In this document: positions 34,256 through 45,339 of the stretch, piece after piece
How positions within the stretch are numbered: the first letter of the stretch is position 1
Layout: every line of letters begins with the position of its first letter
NCBI GenBank assembly: GCA_033977485.1
Contig: CM066994.1
Span: 85,188,871-85,252,870 of the forward strand
DNA: 64,000 bases
Direction: 5' to 3'
Origin: Hydrangea macrophylla
Lineage: Eukaryota; Streptophyta; Magnoliopsida; Cornales; Hydrangeaceae
Made by a program: the position numbers and the translations under genes
The notes under the pieces: model-generated
What the model was told of the DNA's origin: nothing
What the model saw: the letters and a program-made list of their open reading frames with translations, nothing else
Database searches by the model: none

Positions 34256-34609
34256 ATTTCATGTGGTTATTAAGTGTTTTTTAATAACTATTCTAAATCT
34301 TGTAGGTTTTGAAGCTTTAACTTGAAAATTTTACTAAAATTCAATGATTAGTGGCTTTGGAAGTCATTCTGGGCTCAAACGGTGATTCCGGTGAAAGCCG
34401 AATATAGTAGTAGCCTCGAAAAATTACATTTTTGATAAGGAATACTTCAGATTTGAGAAATTTTTCTAGATATATAAAATATAGATCTTCGAGTTACAGA
34501 CATGTAGCAGCAAACAGTGAGTCAATACGAGGTCCAATTCAAAAGTTATCGCAATTCTAGGATCGGTGAGCAGAGTAGCGAAAATCTGAGAAAAGTTGGA
34601 AAATGGCCT

Positions 34610-34656
34610 GGTCGCTGGAGCGACCCACGCACGCCACCCGTTCGCACGACTCGTGC
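34610..34656. repeat. Inverted-repeat pair upstream of Athila TATA box
   Basis: GGTCGCT-GG-AGCGACC (34610-34625, 7-bp arms) and GCACGA-C-TCGTGC (34644-34656, 6-bp arms) lie 151-197 bp upstream of the TATA box. Confidence 0.8.
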
Positions 34657-34806
34657 AAGCAACCCATTTGAAAAAGTCAAAGTTGCATATTTCGAGGTCC
34701 TGAAGAGCCCTGTGCGATCCTAATTGGATGAATAGATCCAGAAACGTAAAAACAGTAGTTTTAGTGCGATTTGGCTTAGGAAAGCTTCCTAAATCCTTCC
34801 AAACTC

Positions 34807-34814
34807 TATATAAA
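34807..34814 (+). promoter_or_regulatory. TATA box of Athila LTR
   Basis: CTATATAAATCC, a good plant TATA box, followed within 40 bp by the A-rich start of a leader. Confidence 0.65.
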
Positions 34815-35735
34815 TCCTATTCTAAATCAAATTTAAGGATACACATCATTACACAATATTTGATACATCCATATACAACAAAACTTTCAACCATTGAAGA
34901 GAGAAAAGCAAGGAGGAGAAGAAGAAGAAGACCAAGGATTTCCATGGCCTCTTCCATCAACCTCTTGCCAATCATTGCTTCTATGGCCAACTAAACCTAG
35001 ATCTAGGGTTTCAATGAAACCCTAGCCAAGTAATAGGGTGTATTTTATGCTTTTATTTTAGTTTTATTATGTATGGATGATGATTACATGTTGCGAGGAT
35101 TTTCATAATAAAATCGTACTTCTATTGATTAAATCATTACTTTCAAAGTTTATTCTTGTCTTACATCTATTTTGAATGTGATATGCTCAATGATTTATAT
35201 TCGCTTTGCTTGTATGGATTATTTACATGTAATGGTGCTTAATTGAATTGTGATATCAAGTATCCGAATAGTTCATGCCTAGGTAAGACGGATTGTGTCG
35301 CAACCCTAGTTTAGTGTGAGATAATTCGTGCTAACCGAAGATGAATTATGTTGGTGCTTGAATCATAGTTATCTTCTTGACGGAGGAATTGGCCTTGTAG
35401 CTACAATTCCCCATTATCATCCAACCTAATAAACTAATTGAATGCATAAATATCCCTATTATGAAGCTAGTGGTGGACTTGCAATCCTAGGTTCCCTAAA
35501 CATATTATAAAAACAACTTTTTAATAGCTTTCATAATTTAGATTTATTTTAATTAGTTTCATTAGTTTAATTACAATTCAAACCAAAATCCGTTTTCTTA
35601 ATTAATTAGATTTAGGTTTTAAAACTAAAAGCTGTAGTAATTCAATCTCTGTGGGTTCGACCTTTACTTTCACTACTACAAATTTTTAGAAAAGTAAAGT
35701 ATACTTTTTATCTTGATTCTGACAATATCAACTTT

Positions 35736-35753
35736 TGGCGCCATTGCCGGGGA
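35736..35753 (+). other. Athila primer binding site
   Basis: TGGCGCCATTGCCGGGGA differs by one base from the tRNA-Asp-type site at 19988-20005. Confidence 0.85.
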
Positions 35754-36224
35754 TTGCAATGCACTACCTTTAGTTTTAGAATCTTAGTTTAATTAATTCG
35801 TAAATATTAGATTAGTTTTTATTTTTCTTATTTTCCGTTTTTGTTTTGAGTTACTAATTTTTCTTTTTGTTTTGTAGTTTCTCAAGTAATCAAATTCTAG
35901 CGTGTTGGAGTGGAAAAGCTTAGCACACCAAAGGAGCTTACACAATTAAAATAAAATAAAATAAATATACATTGCTTCCTTTAAATTTCGCATCAAATCA
36001 CTATAAGTCAAGGCACTGAGACGCAATTACTTGCATTAGGTTAGGTGTGGAGTGCGCACTGCATTAGCTAGGAAACCCGGGGCACTGGGCTTTGACGCGA
36101 ATCACTGCATAAGGATAATTACATGCATCATAGTAGTACTGTGTGCTTGCATGCTTGATTACTTGCGTAGTTATTTTCGTTTTTGTTGAGTCAGTCGTTG
36201 TTTTAGTCTATTTTCTTTTAGTAT
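35754..36224 (+). other. Athila 5' leader
   Basis: Untranslated 470 bp between primer site and gag start. Contains two ~50-bp cousins around GGCACTGAGACGCAATTACTTGCATTAGG and GGCACTGGGCTTTGACGCG. No gene. Confidence 0.5.
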
Positions 36225-37709
36225 ATGTTTGGTACACATTCAAGTAAACCTAAATTACATCCGCTTATTCTTGAACTTGAACGTAGTCTTAGAGTCCTTA
36301 AGTCTTTAACTCAAGCTTCTAGAGCTCGGTTGACAATAGACGACAAATCGACACCAAAACCATCATCTTTATTTGAGTCTGAAATAAGAAGTACCCGTCA
36401 AAGACTAAAGAAACCACGTGTTAATATCATTGGTCCTATTCTAATGGCCGACTTGGATAATAATGGAAATAACGGAAATAACCCTAATATACCTCCCACT
36501 CCTCCACTTAAAGATTATTTTATTCCTACGATTTACACGCCACAAAAATGTATCGACTTACCGGAGGCGACAGCATCTCACTTTGAGATAAAGTCGTCTA
36601 CCATCTCGCTACTTCCTTCATTCCACAGTCGTATAAATGAAGATCCTTATCAACACTTAGGGGATTTCCAAGACATTTGCTCTACTTTAAAAATTCAAAA
36701 TTTTACTGATGATGAATTAAAACTGTGTCTCTTCCCATTCTCTTTAAGAGATAAAGCGAAGTATTGGCTCCAATCTCTTGAGGCAAACGCAATTAGAACT
36801 TGAGATGTCTTACACACTGCATTTTTACAAAAGTTTTTCCTTATTATGGGTACAAATCAAATAAGAAAATCCATAACAAACTTTGTGATGCAAGATGGGG
36901 AAATGCTTTATGACACGTAGAAGAAATTTTAAGAATTATTATGCTCCTGCCCACATCATTAGGTTCCTAAGTGGCAGTTAGTCCAGGTCTATTACGAGGG
37001 ACTTATTCCCTCTATCTGTAATACTATCGATGTCGTTTGTGGGGGTAGCTTCCTACACAAAAGCGCCGACAAGGCCTAGAAAATTTTTGAAACATTAAGT
37101 AAGAACTCGATTCATCAGGCCGTGTCGGTACGTTCTGAGGGATATCTTCCGTAACCCAAATGTGAGGTGAAGTTTGAGTCAAGTCATTCAATTGAATTTC
37201 AAGAACTATCTAAAAAACTTGACCGACTCTTAACAATGAACCAAACCACAGCCCCACCCGCTCATGAAATTTGTCAAATATGTTCTGATCCGTCACATTT
37301 TATACTTACATGTCCATTGGCGTCTCAATTTTTGGAATTCGTGGAGCAACACATTAATTCTATTCAACAATTCCCACGAAATAATTCTAATTCTAGTACT
37401 AATAATCCGGACGCACCATGGCAAAGACACCCTAAATTTTCATTGAGAAATAATAACAATAATAATGAGACGAAAAATTTCCCAAACGCGTATAGACCAC
37501 AACATTATCAATATACACAACCCACTCTACATCCTCCACCTATAAGTAATAATGCATTTGAGGAGAAGGTGTTGGCCTCACTTGAAAATTTTGGTCTAGT
37601 GATCCAATTAGTACACTCTCATATGCAATCCATTGCAAAGCTGGAGTCCCAAGTGGGACAAATAGCTAACACGCTAAATCGTTTGATCGAGAGTAAGTTA
37701 CCAAGTTAG
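36225..37709 (+). pseudogene. Athila gag
   Basis: The start at ATG 36225 opens 192 codons. The Athila gag core (SLLPSFHSRINEDPYQHLG, KIQNFTDDELKLCLFPFSL, DKAKYWLQSLE) lies near residues 125-190. A TGA at about 36801 ends the frame. The middle (36804-37166) is broken but still recognisable from its YYEGL and GGSFLHKSADKA wording. The C-terminal part (37167-37709) contains one CCHC knuckle (CQICSDPSHFILTC), then Asn-rich spacers and a coiled-coil-like QLVHSHMQSIAKLESQVGQI helix. Not functional. Confidence 0.88.
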
Positions 37710-38802
37710 CCTACTCTGAAACCTATGGGACAATACGAGGTGAGTGGTATGAGTGCACAAGTAAATGCCGTCTCAACTAGGATGACGACACGTGAGGAAG
37801 AGGTGATAGAAATTCTGAAAAGAATGTGAACGATATGAATGTTAACTCTAATAAAGAGAGGGATGAGGACGTGAGCCTAAATAGAAACGAAAACGTAACA
37901 ACCCCGATGACTTATATTCCAAAACTGCCTTTCCCACCAAATGTTGACGAACCGTCAAATTTTCCAAAGAAAACTTCAAAAACTGAAGATATACTCGAGG
38001 TATTCAAACAAGTTAAAATAAATATCCCATTCCTTGATGTGATTAAACAAATTCCCGCTTATGCTAAATGCTTTAAAGACCTATGTACTCAAAAATGCAA
38101 ATTGCGTAGTTATACTCTGAAAAAGGTCTTTCTCACTGAAAAAGTAAGTTCTAATTTTCAAAAAACATGCCTCCGAAGTATAAGGATCCTGGTACGCCAA
38201 CTATTTCATGTGTTATAGGTGACACAGTCATTCATAGGGCTCTCCTTGACTTAGGTGCGAGTGTTAATCTCTTACCTTACCACGTCTACAAATAACTAGG
38301 TCTAGGGGAACTTAAACGCATGACCGCTACTACTCAATTAGTGGATTGTTCTGTCAAAGTACATAGAGGAATCGTCGAAGATATCTTAGTTAAAGTAGAT
38401 CAATGTTTTTATCCCGTTGACTTTATGGTCCTTGATACCGAACCTATGCTAGACACTAGAAAACACACCCCGATCATTCTTGGTCGTCCGTTCTTAGCAA
38501 CCACTAATGTGCGTGTCAACTGTCGAACAGGGGTGATGAAGGTGTCGTTCGGGAACATGAACCTTAAATTAAACGTGTTTAATGCTGTTGATCAACCTCC
38601 TAAAGACGATGATTATGTATATGTAGAGGGTTGTGAGGTTAGAAGAACGGTTGAACTTAATCAAGAAATAAACATAAGTGAGGAGAATAATATAGTAAAA
38701 AATGAGCGGACAAATTCGACTAATCCGGATTCTGATGACGAATTTACTCGGAAGGTAAGAAATCAATTTGAACATGAAAAGGGAGACCGCCGAATGAATT
38801 AA
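37710..38802 (+). pseudogene. Athila protease region
   Basis: The linker 37826-38218 has a VKINIPFLDVIKQIPAYAKC stretch typical of Athila upstream of protease. The active-site area near 38245-38280 reads DLGASVNLLP, with Leu between Asp and Gly as is usual in Athila. An in-frame TAA follows near 38295. The open part 38320-38802 has HRGIVEDILVKVD, PIILGRPFLATTNVRV and an acidic tail. Normally RT would follow, but the frame ends in a stop and no RT sequence is found. This is a gag-protease deletion derivative. Confidence 0.85.
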
Positions 38803-41483
38803 CTCATAACGACCTTGTTTCTGCTTTTTATCCGAGTCTTCTTAATACCTTCAAGGGTACAATATTCGAGTTACAGCCTCCATAAATCTTGAGCTAGAGT
38901 GGTCTAGCTGAAGACGTAAAAGACAACGCTTCGCGGGAGGCAACCCAAGCTTTATTTCATCTGTTTTGCTTACTTTTTGAATGTTTATGGTCGATTTTGA
39001 GTCTTTTGGGAGTTTTTTGGACGGATTTGGGGGTCGGAGTTAAGTTATTTTATAGTTATTTACATAAAAAAAAAAAAAGAAGAAAAAAAAGGAAAAGACC
39101 AAGTCGCCCGAGCGGCCCGCTCGCGCGAGTTTGCCCCTTAGAGAAAAATTTTCAACGTTTTTATATATGCCTCTGTTTCACATCGCACCTATAATCGCGC
39201 GCGCGAGGGGTTTGCTCGCGCGATTCATGGACTTAGAAATTTTTTCTTTAGTTTTTTTTAAAAACATGCCTCTATATTCCCTCGTGAAGGGGCTCGTGCG
39301 GCCCGCTCGCGCGAGGGAGTGTGTTCAGGATTTTTCTCTTTGTTTTCTTACCTCCTACCTCCCAAACCTGGTCAGATATTTTTATAGTTTATATTTGTTC
39401 TTTTCGTTCTCTCATTATTTCTTTGCTTTTATAGTTCTGTTTGTTTTACTTTTTATTTCCATTACGTCTTTTAATGCTCTTTTAGTTTCTATTGATTAAA
39501 AAAAACATGTATATCCATTTCTTTTCTTTATCATTGTTATTTTGTTGTTTATTTTCTATTATCAAGTATTGACAGGTGATTAGTAGCTCCATTAGGAGCA
39601 TTTGAACTTTTATTCCATATTCATATGCGTTCACCTGTTTGTGATTACCGAGATCGAGGTATTATCGTTCCTTCCTTACGTACTCTCCTTTCTTTCATTT
39701 TATTGTTTCAATGGGGACAATGAAAGGTTTAGGTTTAGGGGTATGCACTCCCATGCACATTATTATGCACAAATTTTCAAAAAAAATTTATACTTGTGCT
39801 TAAATAAATGATGTTACCGACATTTTTGCAATCTCAATTCGATACTTCTTGTTAAATAACTTTGATTGTTATAGAATGGTAAACAGAAGAAGATGTGATT
39901 AAACATTTGCTGAAGTCATGACTCGACATTTTAGGATACGTATCATTTTGAATCTTAGTTTTATATCATAGATTTGTACACAAACTTATGCACTACACGT
40001 AGTCGCTTGAATACATGTTTGATGAGAACTATAATATGATTCGGATTTCTAGATAACACATAGTATGGACTAAACCTGGTGAGCTCTTGAGCCTATCTTT
40101 TCTTTATAGAGGGTTATGAATACATTTTGTGTTTATCAAATTTCATTTGAAATAGCGCATCTACTCGTTGTTTAGTTTCATTATTCTTGTTTTGGTTGAT
40201 AGTCAAGTTAAAATATTTGTTACCATGCTAAATAATCTTCTGTTGTAAACTTTGAAGAACCATATAACCCTAGGAAATGATTTTAGGCCTTCTTTGTTTA
40301 CTGTCGACTAAAAAGAAATAAAATTTTCTTAGTTCGCCCTTTTAAGCCATTAAAATTCCTCTATTTCTTTAATCACCATTATCCTTTATTTTTTTGCTCC
40401 AATTTGGCCAACTTGGAGTTCAACACTAAAAGATTGATCAACTTTTAGTGTTGATAAGGCGATGTGTCAATTGAGAAGAAGGAGACAAGATGCTATTGGG
40501 GTAGTTGTTTTGTATTTGATGAATAGCCATTCAACAAGCAAAGGAAAAAAAAAGAGAGACAAGTAAAGAAAGGGTGGTAGAAAAAAAAGGAAGAAGGTTG
40601 AAAAAAGAAAAAAAAAATGAAAAGAAGAGAAGAAAGATGAAAGTTGGTAGAAGAGATGAATGAAAGAAATCGAACATGCCTTACAATGCCATTCTGAAAA
40701 ACTACCTGATGAATCCGTTCTATCCTTTTTCATTGCCTAAGCCATGTTACAACCTTTGAAAAGTCATATTTGATCCTAGAAAACATGGTCTGGATATAAA
40801 AACGATTGGAGGGGGATTAAATCATGGTAACGATTAATTTTTCTTGACTATTGGCGTCCTATCCATGAGACTATAGCTCTTTCGTGTCATGCATTTTTTT
40901 TGAGTCATATGTGAGCATTTCTCGTTTTGAAAATATATTTCTTTTTCTCCCATATATTAGAGAGATTACACCTACTTTTGAGTATTTTATTTTAGAGTGT
41001 AATTAACATTGTGAGATTCGTAGTCAAAGCATAGTTGAATGGTTATCCGAGTTATATTCCAAGGTCATGACATGCGCGTGTTCATTTGACTGCCACATCA
41101 CACACGTGCAATTTTATGAGAAACTCTATTGATTTATACGATGCATGTACTTAGGATTGGTTTTTCATGATGTAGGTGGAAGTTTGATTACGTTTCTTCT
41201 TGTTCATTATTCTATTTCAAATCATTGTTTTATAATAAGGAGTATTGCCTATTTTGCTTTTCATTTTTAATAAAAACTTTTAAATATATAAAGAAATAAA
41301 GATGGTTGTGGGTGACTTGTTGACAAGAACCCTCACGAGACTTCACTCGTCCGACTAAGGACACCTAGAGGTTTAAAAAGCTTGTTGCATATGCTAAATG
41401 CAATCGTGATCCATGCAAAAATGGAGTAGTATTTGTAGTAGTAGTTTTATTTTTCTGTTCTTTTTGCTCGAGGACTAGCAAAG
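38803..41483 (+). other. Athila non-coding 3' tail
   Basis: This 2.7-kb stretch has no credible ORF. It begins with the GCGGGAGGCAACCCAAGC motif usual downstream of Athila coding regions (about 38934-38951). It then holds a CG-rich palindrome cluster at 39108-39315, poly-A/G runs near 39066-39095 and 40540-40640, and the polypurine tract before the 3' LTR. Hydrophobic short ORFs near 39131-39811 are T-rich artefacts. Confidence 0.6.
39108..39315. repeat. CTCGCGCGAG palindrome cluster in Athila tail
   Basis: CTCGCGCGAG at 39120-39129 and 39306-39315, each preceded by GCGGCCCG. CTCGCGCGAT lies at 39215-39224, next to ATCGCGCGCGCGAGGGG at about 39194. Confidence 0.8.
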
Positions 41484-41499
41484 AGTAGGTTTGGGGGTG

Positions 41500-41681
41500 T
41501 GATCGGCGACGAATATTTTCCGTTTATAGTCTTGAAGATATGCTTTGTTACCCATTTCATATGGTTATTAAGTGTTTGTTAATAAGTATTCTAAATTTTA
41601 TAGTTAATATGGCTTTAACTTGAAAATGCACTAAAATTCAATGATTAGTTGCTTTGGAAGTCATTTTGGGCTCAAACGGTG
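41500..41681 (+). repeat. Athila 3' LTR fragment
   Basis: It starts TGATCGGCGACG directly after the polypurine tract and matches the 5' LTR from 41554 on. It stops abruptly at CTCAAACGGTG, where MULE sequence resumes. Confidence 0.8.
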
Positions 41682-42519
41682 GTTTGTAATGCTGAGAGTA
41701 CCCACCAAGTCCGTAAATTTAATGGGTTCATGGAAGAGATTAAGAACGTTGATCCAAAGGCGTGGGAGTATCTTGATGTAATTCCCGCCGCAAAATGGAC
41801 CATTGCCCACGACGGGACGACGGTACGGTATGCGAACAACCAACATCTCAGAGGTGTTTAATGGTGTACTCAAGAAATCTAGGCATCTTCCTATCACCGC
41901 TTGTGTTGAAAAGATCTTTTTCCGTGTTGTTCAGTACTCTAGCAAGGGACGTCAACTTGCTGAGGAAGCCATCAGGGAAGGTTTTACCTTCAATCCAAAA
42001 GCAATTTGCAGATTGTTGAAATCAGAAGGCAAGATTGGTAGGTACAATCTCAAGATTTTTCATTCTCGAAACGGGTATGTACAGGTGAAGAAAGGGGGAG
42101 CATCTAGTTCTAGTCAAATTGTAAACATATCTGACAGGACTTGCAGTTGTGGAAAATGGGATATATATAAAATGCCATGTACTCACGCATTGGCAGTTCT
42201 AGCTAACTTTAGAATTTCATATAAAAATTACGTTCATCAATGTTACACAATTGACGCATACAACCAGTCTTGGGCACCCCAGTATTTTCCAATCCATCAC
42301 AAAGATTACTGGAACCCACCTTCTGGTCCTACAGTTGTGGCGAATCTTGCTATGCTTCGAGGTAAGGGCCGACCACGATCAACTCGCATAACAAATAAGA
42401 TGGATTTGAGAGAGGGGGGTAAGACTACTTATCAATCAGGAATATGCTATCAACAAGGCCATGACAGGAGACGATGCCCCCAACAACGCAGTCAAGCTGG
42501 GTCATCTAATGCAGTATAA
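41682..42519 (+). pseudogene. MULE transposase, C-terminal part
   Basis: This continues the gene interrupted at 34255. It includes STHQVRKFNGFMEEI, the region of the third catalytic residue (Glu in NISEVFNGVL) after a frame change near 41820, and a SWIM zinc finger (CSCGKWDIYKMPCTH; Cys-x-Cys ... Cys-x-His). A knuckle-like CYQQGHDRRRC end follows, with the second Cys missing. The stop is at 42517-42519. About 100-150 bp expected between the two halves are absent, so the gene could not work even without the Athila insertion. Confidence 0.88.
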
Positions 42520-42968
42520 TATTCAGTGTTATGTTTGACCAATGTACTTTGTAATATGTACTTGCTTGTTGTGACTATACAATGTGCAATTGGAAATGAA
42601 AACTTTATTTAGAACAAACTCCTTATATAACCACTACAAACTTCGTAGTTAACTAGTACAAACTTAGTAAACAAACTCGTTAGTAGACAAAGTCCTTGGA
42701 TAACAAATACAAACATCCTAGTAAACAACAATTGTGCGTTCCACGCTTCAACCTCCGTAGAATTTCCTCAATGTTGTTCCTTACTTCATTTCCAAATGAG
42801 TTGGCAACATTTGACGGGCCCACACCACTTTCACTGCAACTGACTACGATACGAGACCATTTCACACCCCAGATCGCCCAGCATGCCGACGATACCACTA
42901 TTCAACAGATGGCTTGATGTTATTGTATGATGTTGATAGGAGGGTCGTTGTTCCCAAACGAGTCTGGG
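42520..42968. other. MULE 3' flank
   Basis: A 3' untranslated-like AT-rich part is followed by a short minus-strand frame (42898-42680) with an FGNEVRNNIEEILRRLKRG helix that I do not recognise. I do not call it a gene. Confidence 0.35.
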
Positions 42969-43295
42969 AACAAGGTTAGCCTCATATATCTACCACATCT
43001 ATGACACTTTGATGCTGGCTACAGCTGGGGTAGTGTAGCATTAGCATATCTGTACCGTGAGTTATGTGTTGCATCTCATCGTACCGCAGTTGAGATATCC
43101 AGCCCGCTTATACTTTTAGATGTTAAATGTTATGTCAATTCTGTGAATTACGCATATTTTACAATTGTTCATTCTATCATAAATAACTTAACTCAATTAT
43201 TATCAATCGCAGCTTTGAGCATGGGAGAGACTGACCCATATCCGACCAGTCCCCTTACCAGCAGCTGTACCAAAGGATGGTCCATTGGGTTGTAG
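42969..43295 (+). pseudogene. PMD (MAIN-like) gene fragment next to the MULE
   Basis: The first exon-like part (42969-43121) reads VSLIYLPHL, then DAGYSWGSVALAYLYRELC, the most typical stretch of the plant mobile domain. A GT-AG intron of about 91 bp (43122-43212) is followed by AWERL and PVPLPAAVPKDGP wording and a possible donor at 43296. Breaks are TGA near 43004 and TGA in place of a Trp codon near 43217. PMD sequences are known both as host genes (MAIN, MAIL1) and inside MULEs. Its position on the same strand 450 bp after the transposase favours a MULE passenger. It is more MAIN-like than the PMD gene in OG1. Confidence 0.75.
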
Positions 43296-43373
43296 GTATA
43301 CTTACATTGTTTTATACATTATTTTTATTCATTACTCATACATTCATTTAAGTGCTAACAATTTTGTCATTAC

Positions 43374-43754
43374 TGATGTTGTCAAAATCAAGATATAAAA
43401 GTATACTTTACTTTTCTAAAGATTTGTAGTGTGGAAGTAAAGGTCGAACCCATAGAGATTGATTAACTACCGCGCTTTAATTTTAAAACCTAAATTGAGC
43501 TAATTTAAGAAAAATAGACTTTGTTTTGATTTTAATTAAACTAATAATAATAAAAGTAAATCTAAATTATGAAAGTAATTAAATATTTGTTTTTATAATA
43601 AGTTTAAGGAACCTAGGATTGCAAATCCACCACTAGCTTCATAATAAGTGTATTTACGAATTACTTTAGCTTATTAACTTGGATGATAATGGGAAATTGT
43701 AGCTACAAGCCCAATTCCTCCGTCAAGAAAATAACTATGGTTCAAGCACCAACA
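43374..43754 (-). repeat. Reversed Athila LTR piece
   Basis: The reverse complement matches about 35370-35730, including the TTGTCAAAATCAAG end and the GACGGAGGAATTGG stretch. It begins at TGATGTTG (the LTR's 3' end) and is cut by the OG3 LTR. Its remainder should lie beyond 64000. Confidence 0.85.
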
Positions 43755-44600
43755 TGTAGACACCCCATTTTGTCGGCTAACAGATTTAGGAGGCCACAAG
43801 CATGTCAAACCTCGATGATTAGAAAGATCGGATTTTCAGAGATTGCCTCTAACTCTCAAGAAGTCAAAGAATTTACAGAAATGACCAAAATGCCCCTAAA
43901 AACCCAAAACTCTCCAGATTGGTCCAGAATCTCAAAAATCATTCGATGTTGTTCAAAACAAAAAAAGATATTTTAAAAGATGAATATTTGAAATCGCAAG
44001 CTCCCAGAGACCCCCGGAAGTTCCCGGAAAGTCTCCGTTGACCGGTTTGACCAAGTTTGACCAAGATTTGACCAAAATCATCCAAATTCATCCAAAAGTT
44101 CCGAGATCATTCTAGATAATGTGAAAATTCTTAAAATATGTTTTAAAAGAAAATCGGACGAAAACGTCAGTCTTTGGAGGCTCCCAGAACTTCCCGGAAT
44201 TCCCTTGAAGTGCACTGTTTGACTGATTTGACTGCAAGTTTGATCAAAAATCAAAATCTTCTTTTCGACATTGAAATATTTTTATCAAATACTAGAGGTC
44301 AGTAGCTTTCCAACGGTATATCGCACATAATTTCTGGATCTAAAACGAATTTGTTATGAATTTCTGAAGGTGAAAAATGCGATCAATTCGGCTTTTATCG
44401 CGAATACTGCAAAACTTTCCAAAGTGACCTAACTCCAAACTATTATTTCTGTAAAGTAGACCTCAATACCTTTCCAACGGTATATCACAATCTCAATTTG
44501 GATTTCGTATGAATTTTCTGTAAATTTCGGACGAAATAGGGTCGTTTCACAAATTTCTGGAGTTCTGGGGGCCAAAATGAAATTTTTGGTCAACGGGGGA

Positions 44601-44665
44601 GTTGACTGCTGCGGCGGCACTAACCCACTACCGCGGCGGCAGTGGCCAAGTGCCGCGGCAGCACT
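44601..44665. repeat. Palindrome cluster in OG3 LTR
   Basis: Three units: ACTGCTGCGGCGGCACT, ACTACCGCGGCGGCAGT and AGTGCCGCGGCAGCACT. They lie about 155-215 bp upstream of the TATA box. This is the best-kept version of the OG family motif. Confidence 0.8.
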
Positions 44666-44818
44666 CTAAGTGATTTTTCATTTTTTTTTGTAATTTTTGG
44701 TTAATTTTTGGGTTTTAATTCAAATTTCCAACAAATAAAATGACATAGTTTTGATTATTCCGGGATTTTGGACCAATTAGAGACTTTTTAAAACCCAAAA
44801 TACCTCCTTAAGTTGGCC

Positions 44819-44825
44819 TATAAAG
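44819..44825 (+). promoter_or_regulatory. TATA box of OG3 LTR
   Basis: CCTATAAAGGAG, followed by a GA-rich leader. Confidence 0.65.
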
Positions 44826-45043
44826 GAGACTCATTTGCTTCCATTTGGGGCAGAGCTTGGAAGCCATTAGAGAGAGATATAGAGAGTTAGGGAGAAAGAG
44901 AGAGAGAGAAGTATAGATTTTCTTCTTCCAAATCCAATCCAAAATGTGAGTTTCAATTAGTTTTCTAAAAACTAAACTTTTATTTTCAAGCTTTCAATCT
45001 ATCTTCTTCATCTTCTTTGAGTTTCCTATGAGTTAGAGAGTGA

Positions 45044-45048
45044 TGTAC
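45044..45048. repeat. Target-site duplication of E2, left copy
   Basis: TGTAC, repeated at 62574-62578. Confidence 0.93.
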
Positions 45049-45214
45049 TGTCACACCCCAACCCGCCTCGGGCAAGTTGGGACACGTGTAACAAGCCCAC
45101 ACGTTCAAAACACCCTTAATTCATTAAGGAACACATGAATTAGACTTACTAAAACAGCTCCGTTGACACAAAACAGACCCAAGGGCAAAATGGTCATTAA
45201 TAAAGTATAACAAA

Positions 45215-45222
45215 TTTTATAT
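45215..45222 (-). promoter_or_regulatory. Candidate TATA box of E2 LTR
   Basis: The minus strand reads CCATATAAAATTTG. If used, transcription would start within the last 170 bp of the LTR. Another candidate, GGTATAAATTG, lies near 45787. Confidence 0.45.
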
Positions 45223-45339
45223 GGAAAGATAGCTCTTTGAGTCCCGGTTCCAACGCAAAAAAACGGTGCGCGAATCCGAGTTTTGTAGAGAGAGTTATGC
45301 TTGTTTCCGTAAAAGCTGACAGTCAGTTTTCATATGGGC

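Larger units (their letters stand above)
34256..35730 (+). repeat. Athila 5' LTR, slightly truncated
   Basis: Identity with the 3' LTR copy starts at ATTTCAT (34256 versus 41554). The LTR ends GACAATATCA just before the primer site. It includes a TATA box at 34807-34814 and inverted repeats at 34610-34656. A reversed piece of the same LTR type is at 43374-43754. Confidence 0.85.
34256..41681 (+). mobile_element. Athila-type element lacking pol, inserted in the MULE transposase
   Basis: A 5' LTR (34256-35730), an Athila primer site (35736-35753), gag, a protease region, a 2.7-kb non-coding tail and a polypurine tract (AGTAGGTTTGGGGGTG, about 41484-41499) lead into a 3' LTR fragment (41500-41681). 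RT, RNase H and integrase are absent. The 5' LTR lacks about its first 55 bp and the 3' LTR lacks everything after about 180 bp. A short part of the MULE between the second catalytic Asp and the downstream helix region is also missing. No target duplication remains, so both ends were eroded by deletions. Confidence 0.85.
43755..45048 (+). repeat. OG3: Ogre-type LTR, left portion
   Basis: It begins TGTAGACACCCCATTTTGTC, the reverse complement of the OG1 LTR end, and follows the OG1 LTR in reverse order up to the E2 insertion at 45049. It continues at 62579. Its TATA box (44819-44825) is intact. The LTR runs off the window, so solo LTR or full element cannot be decided. Confidence 0.9.

Noticed and set aside
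38997..39811. Hydrophobic ORFs in the Athila tail, possible envelope-like gene
   Set aside because: Short, T-rich, mutually overlapping frames without signal-peptide plus transmembrane order. No support for an envelope-like protein.
42680..42898. Minus-strand ORF downstream of the MULE
   Set aside because: One helix-like stretch but no recognisable domain, and no neighbouring exons.
32000..43750. Terminal inverted repeats of the MULE
   Set aside because: I looked for a long inverted pair around the transposase and could not find one by eye. The Athila insertions and deletions obscure the ends.
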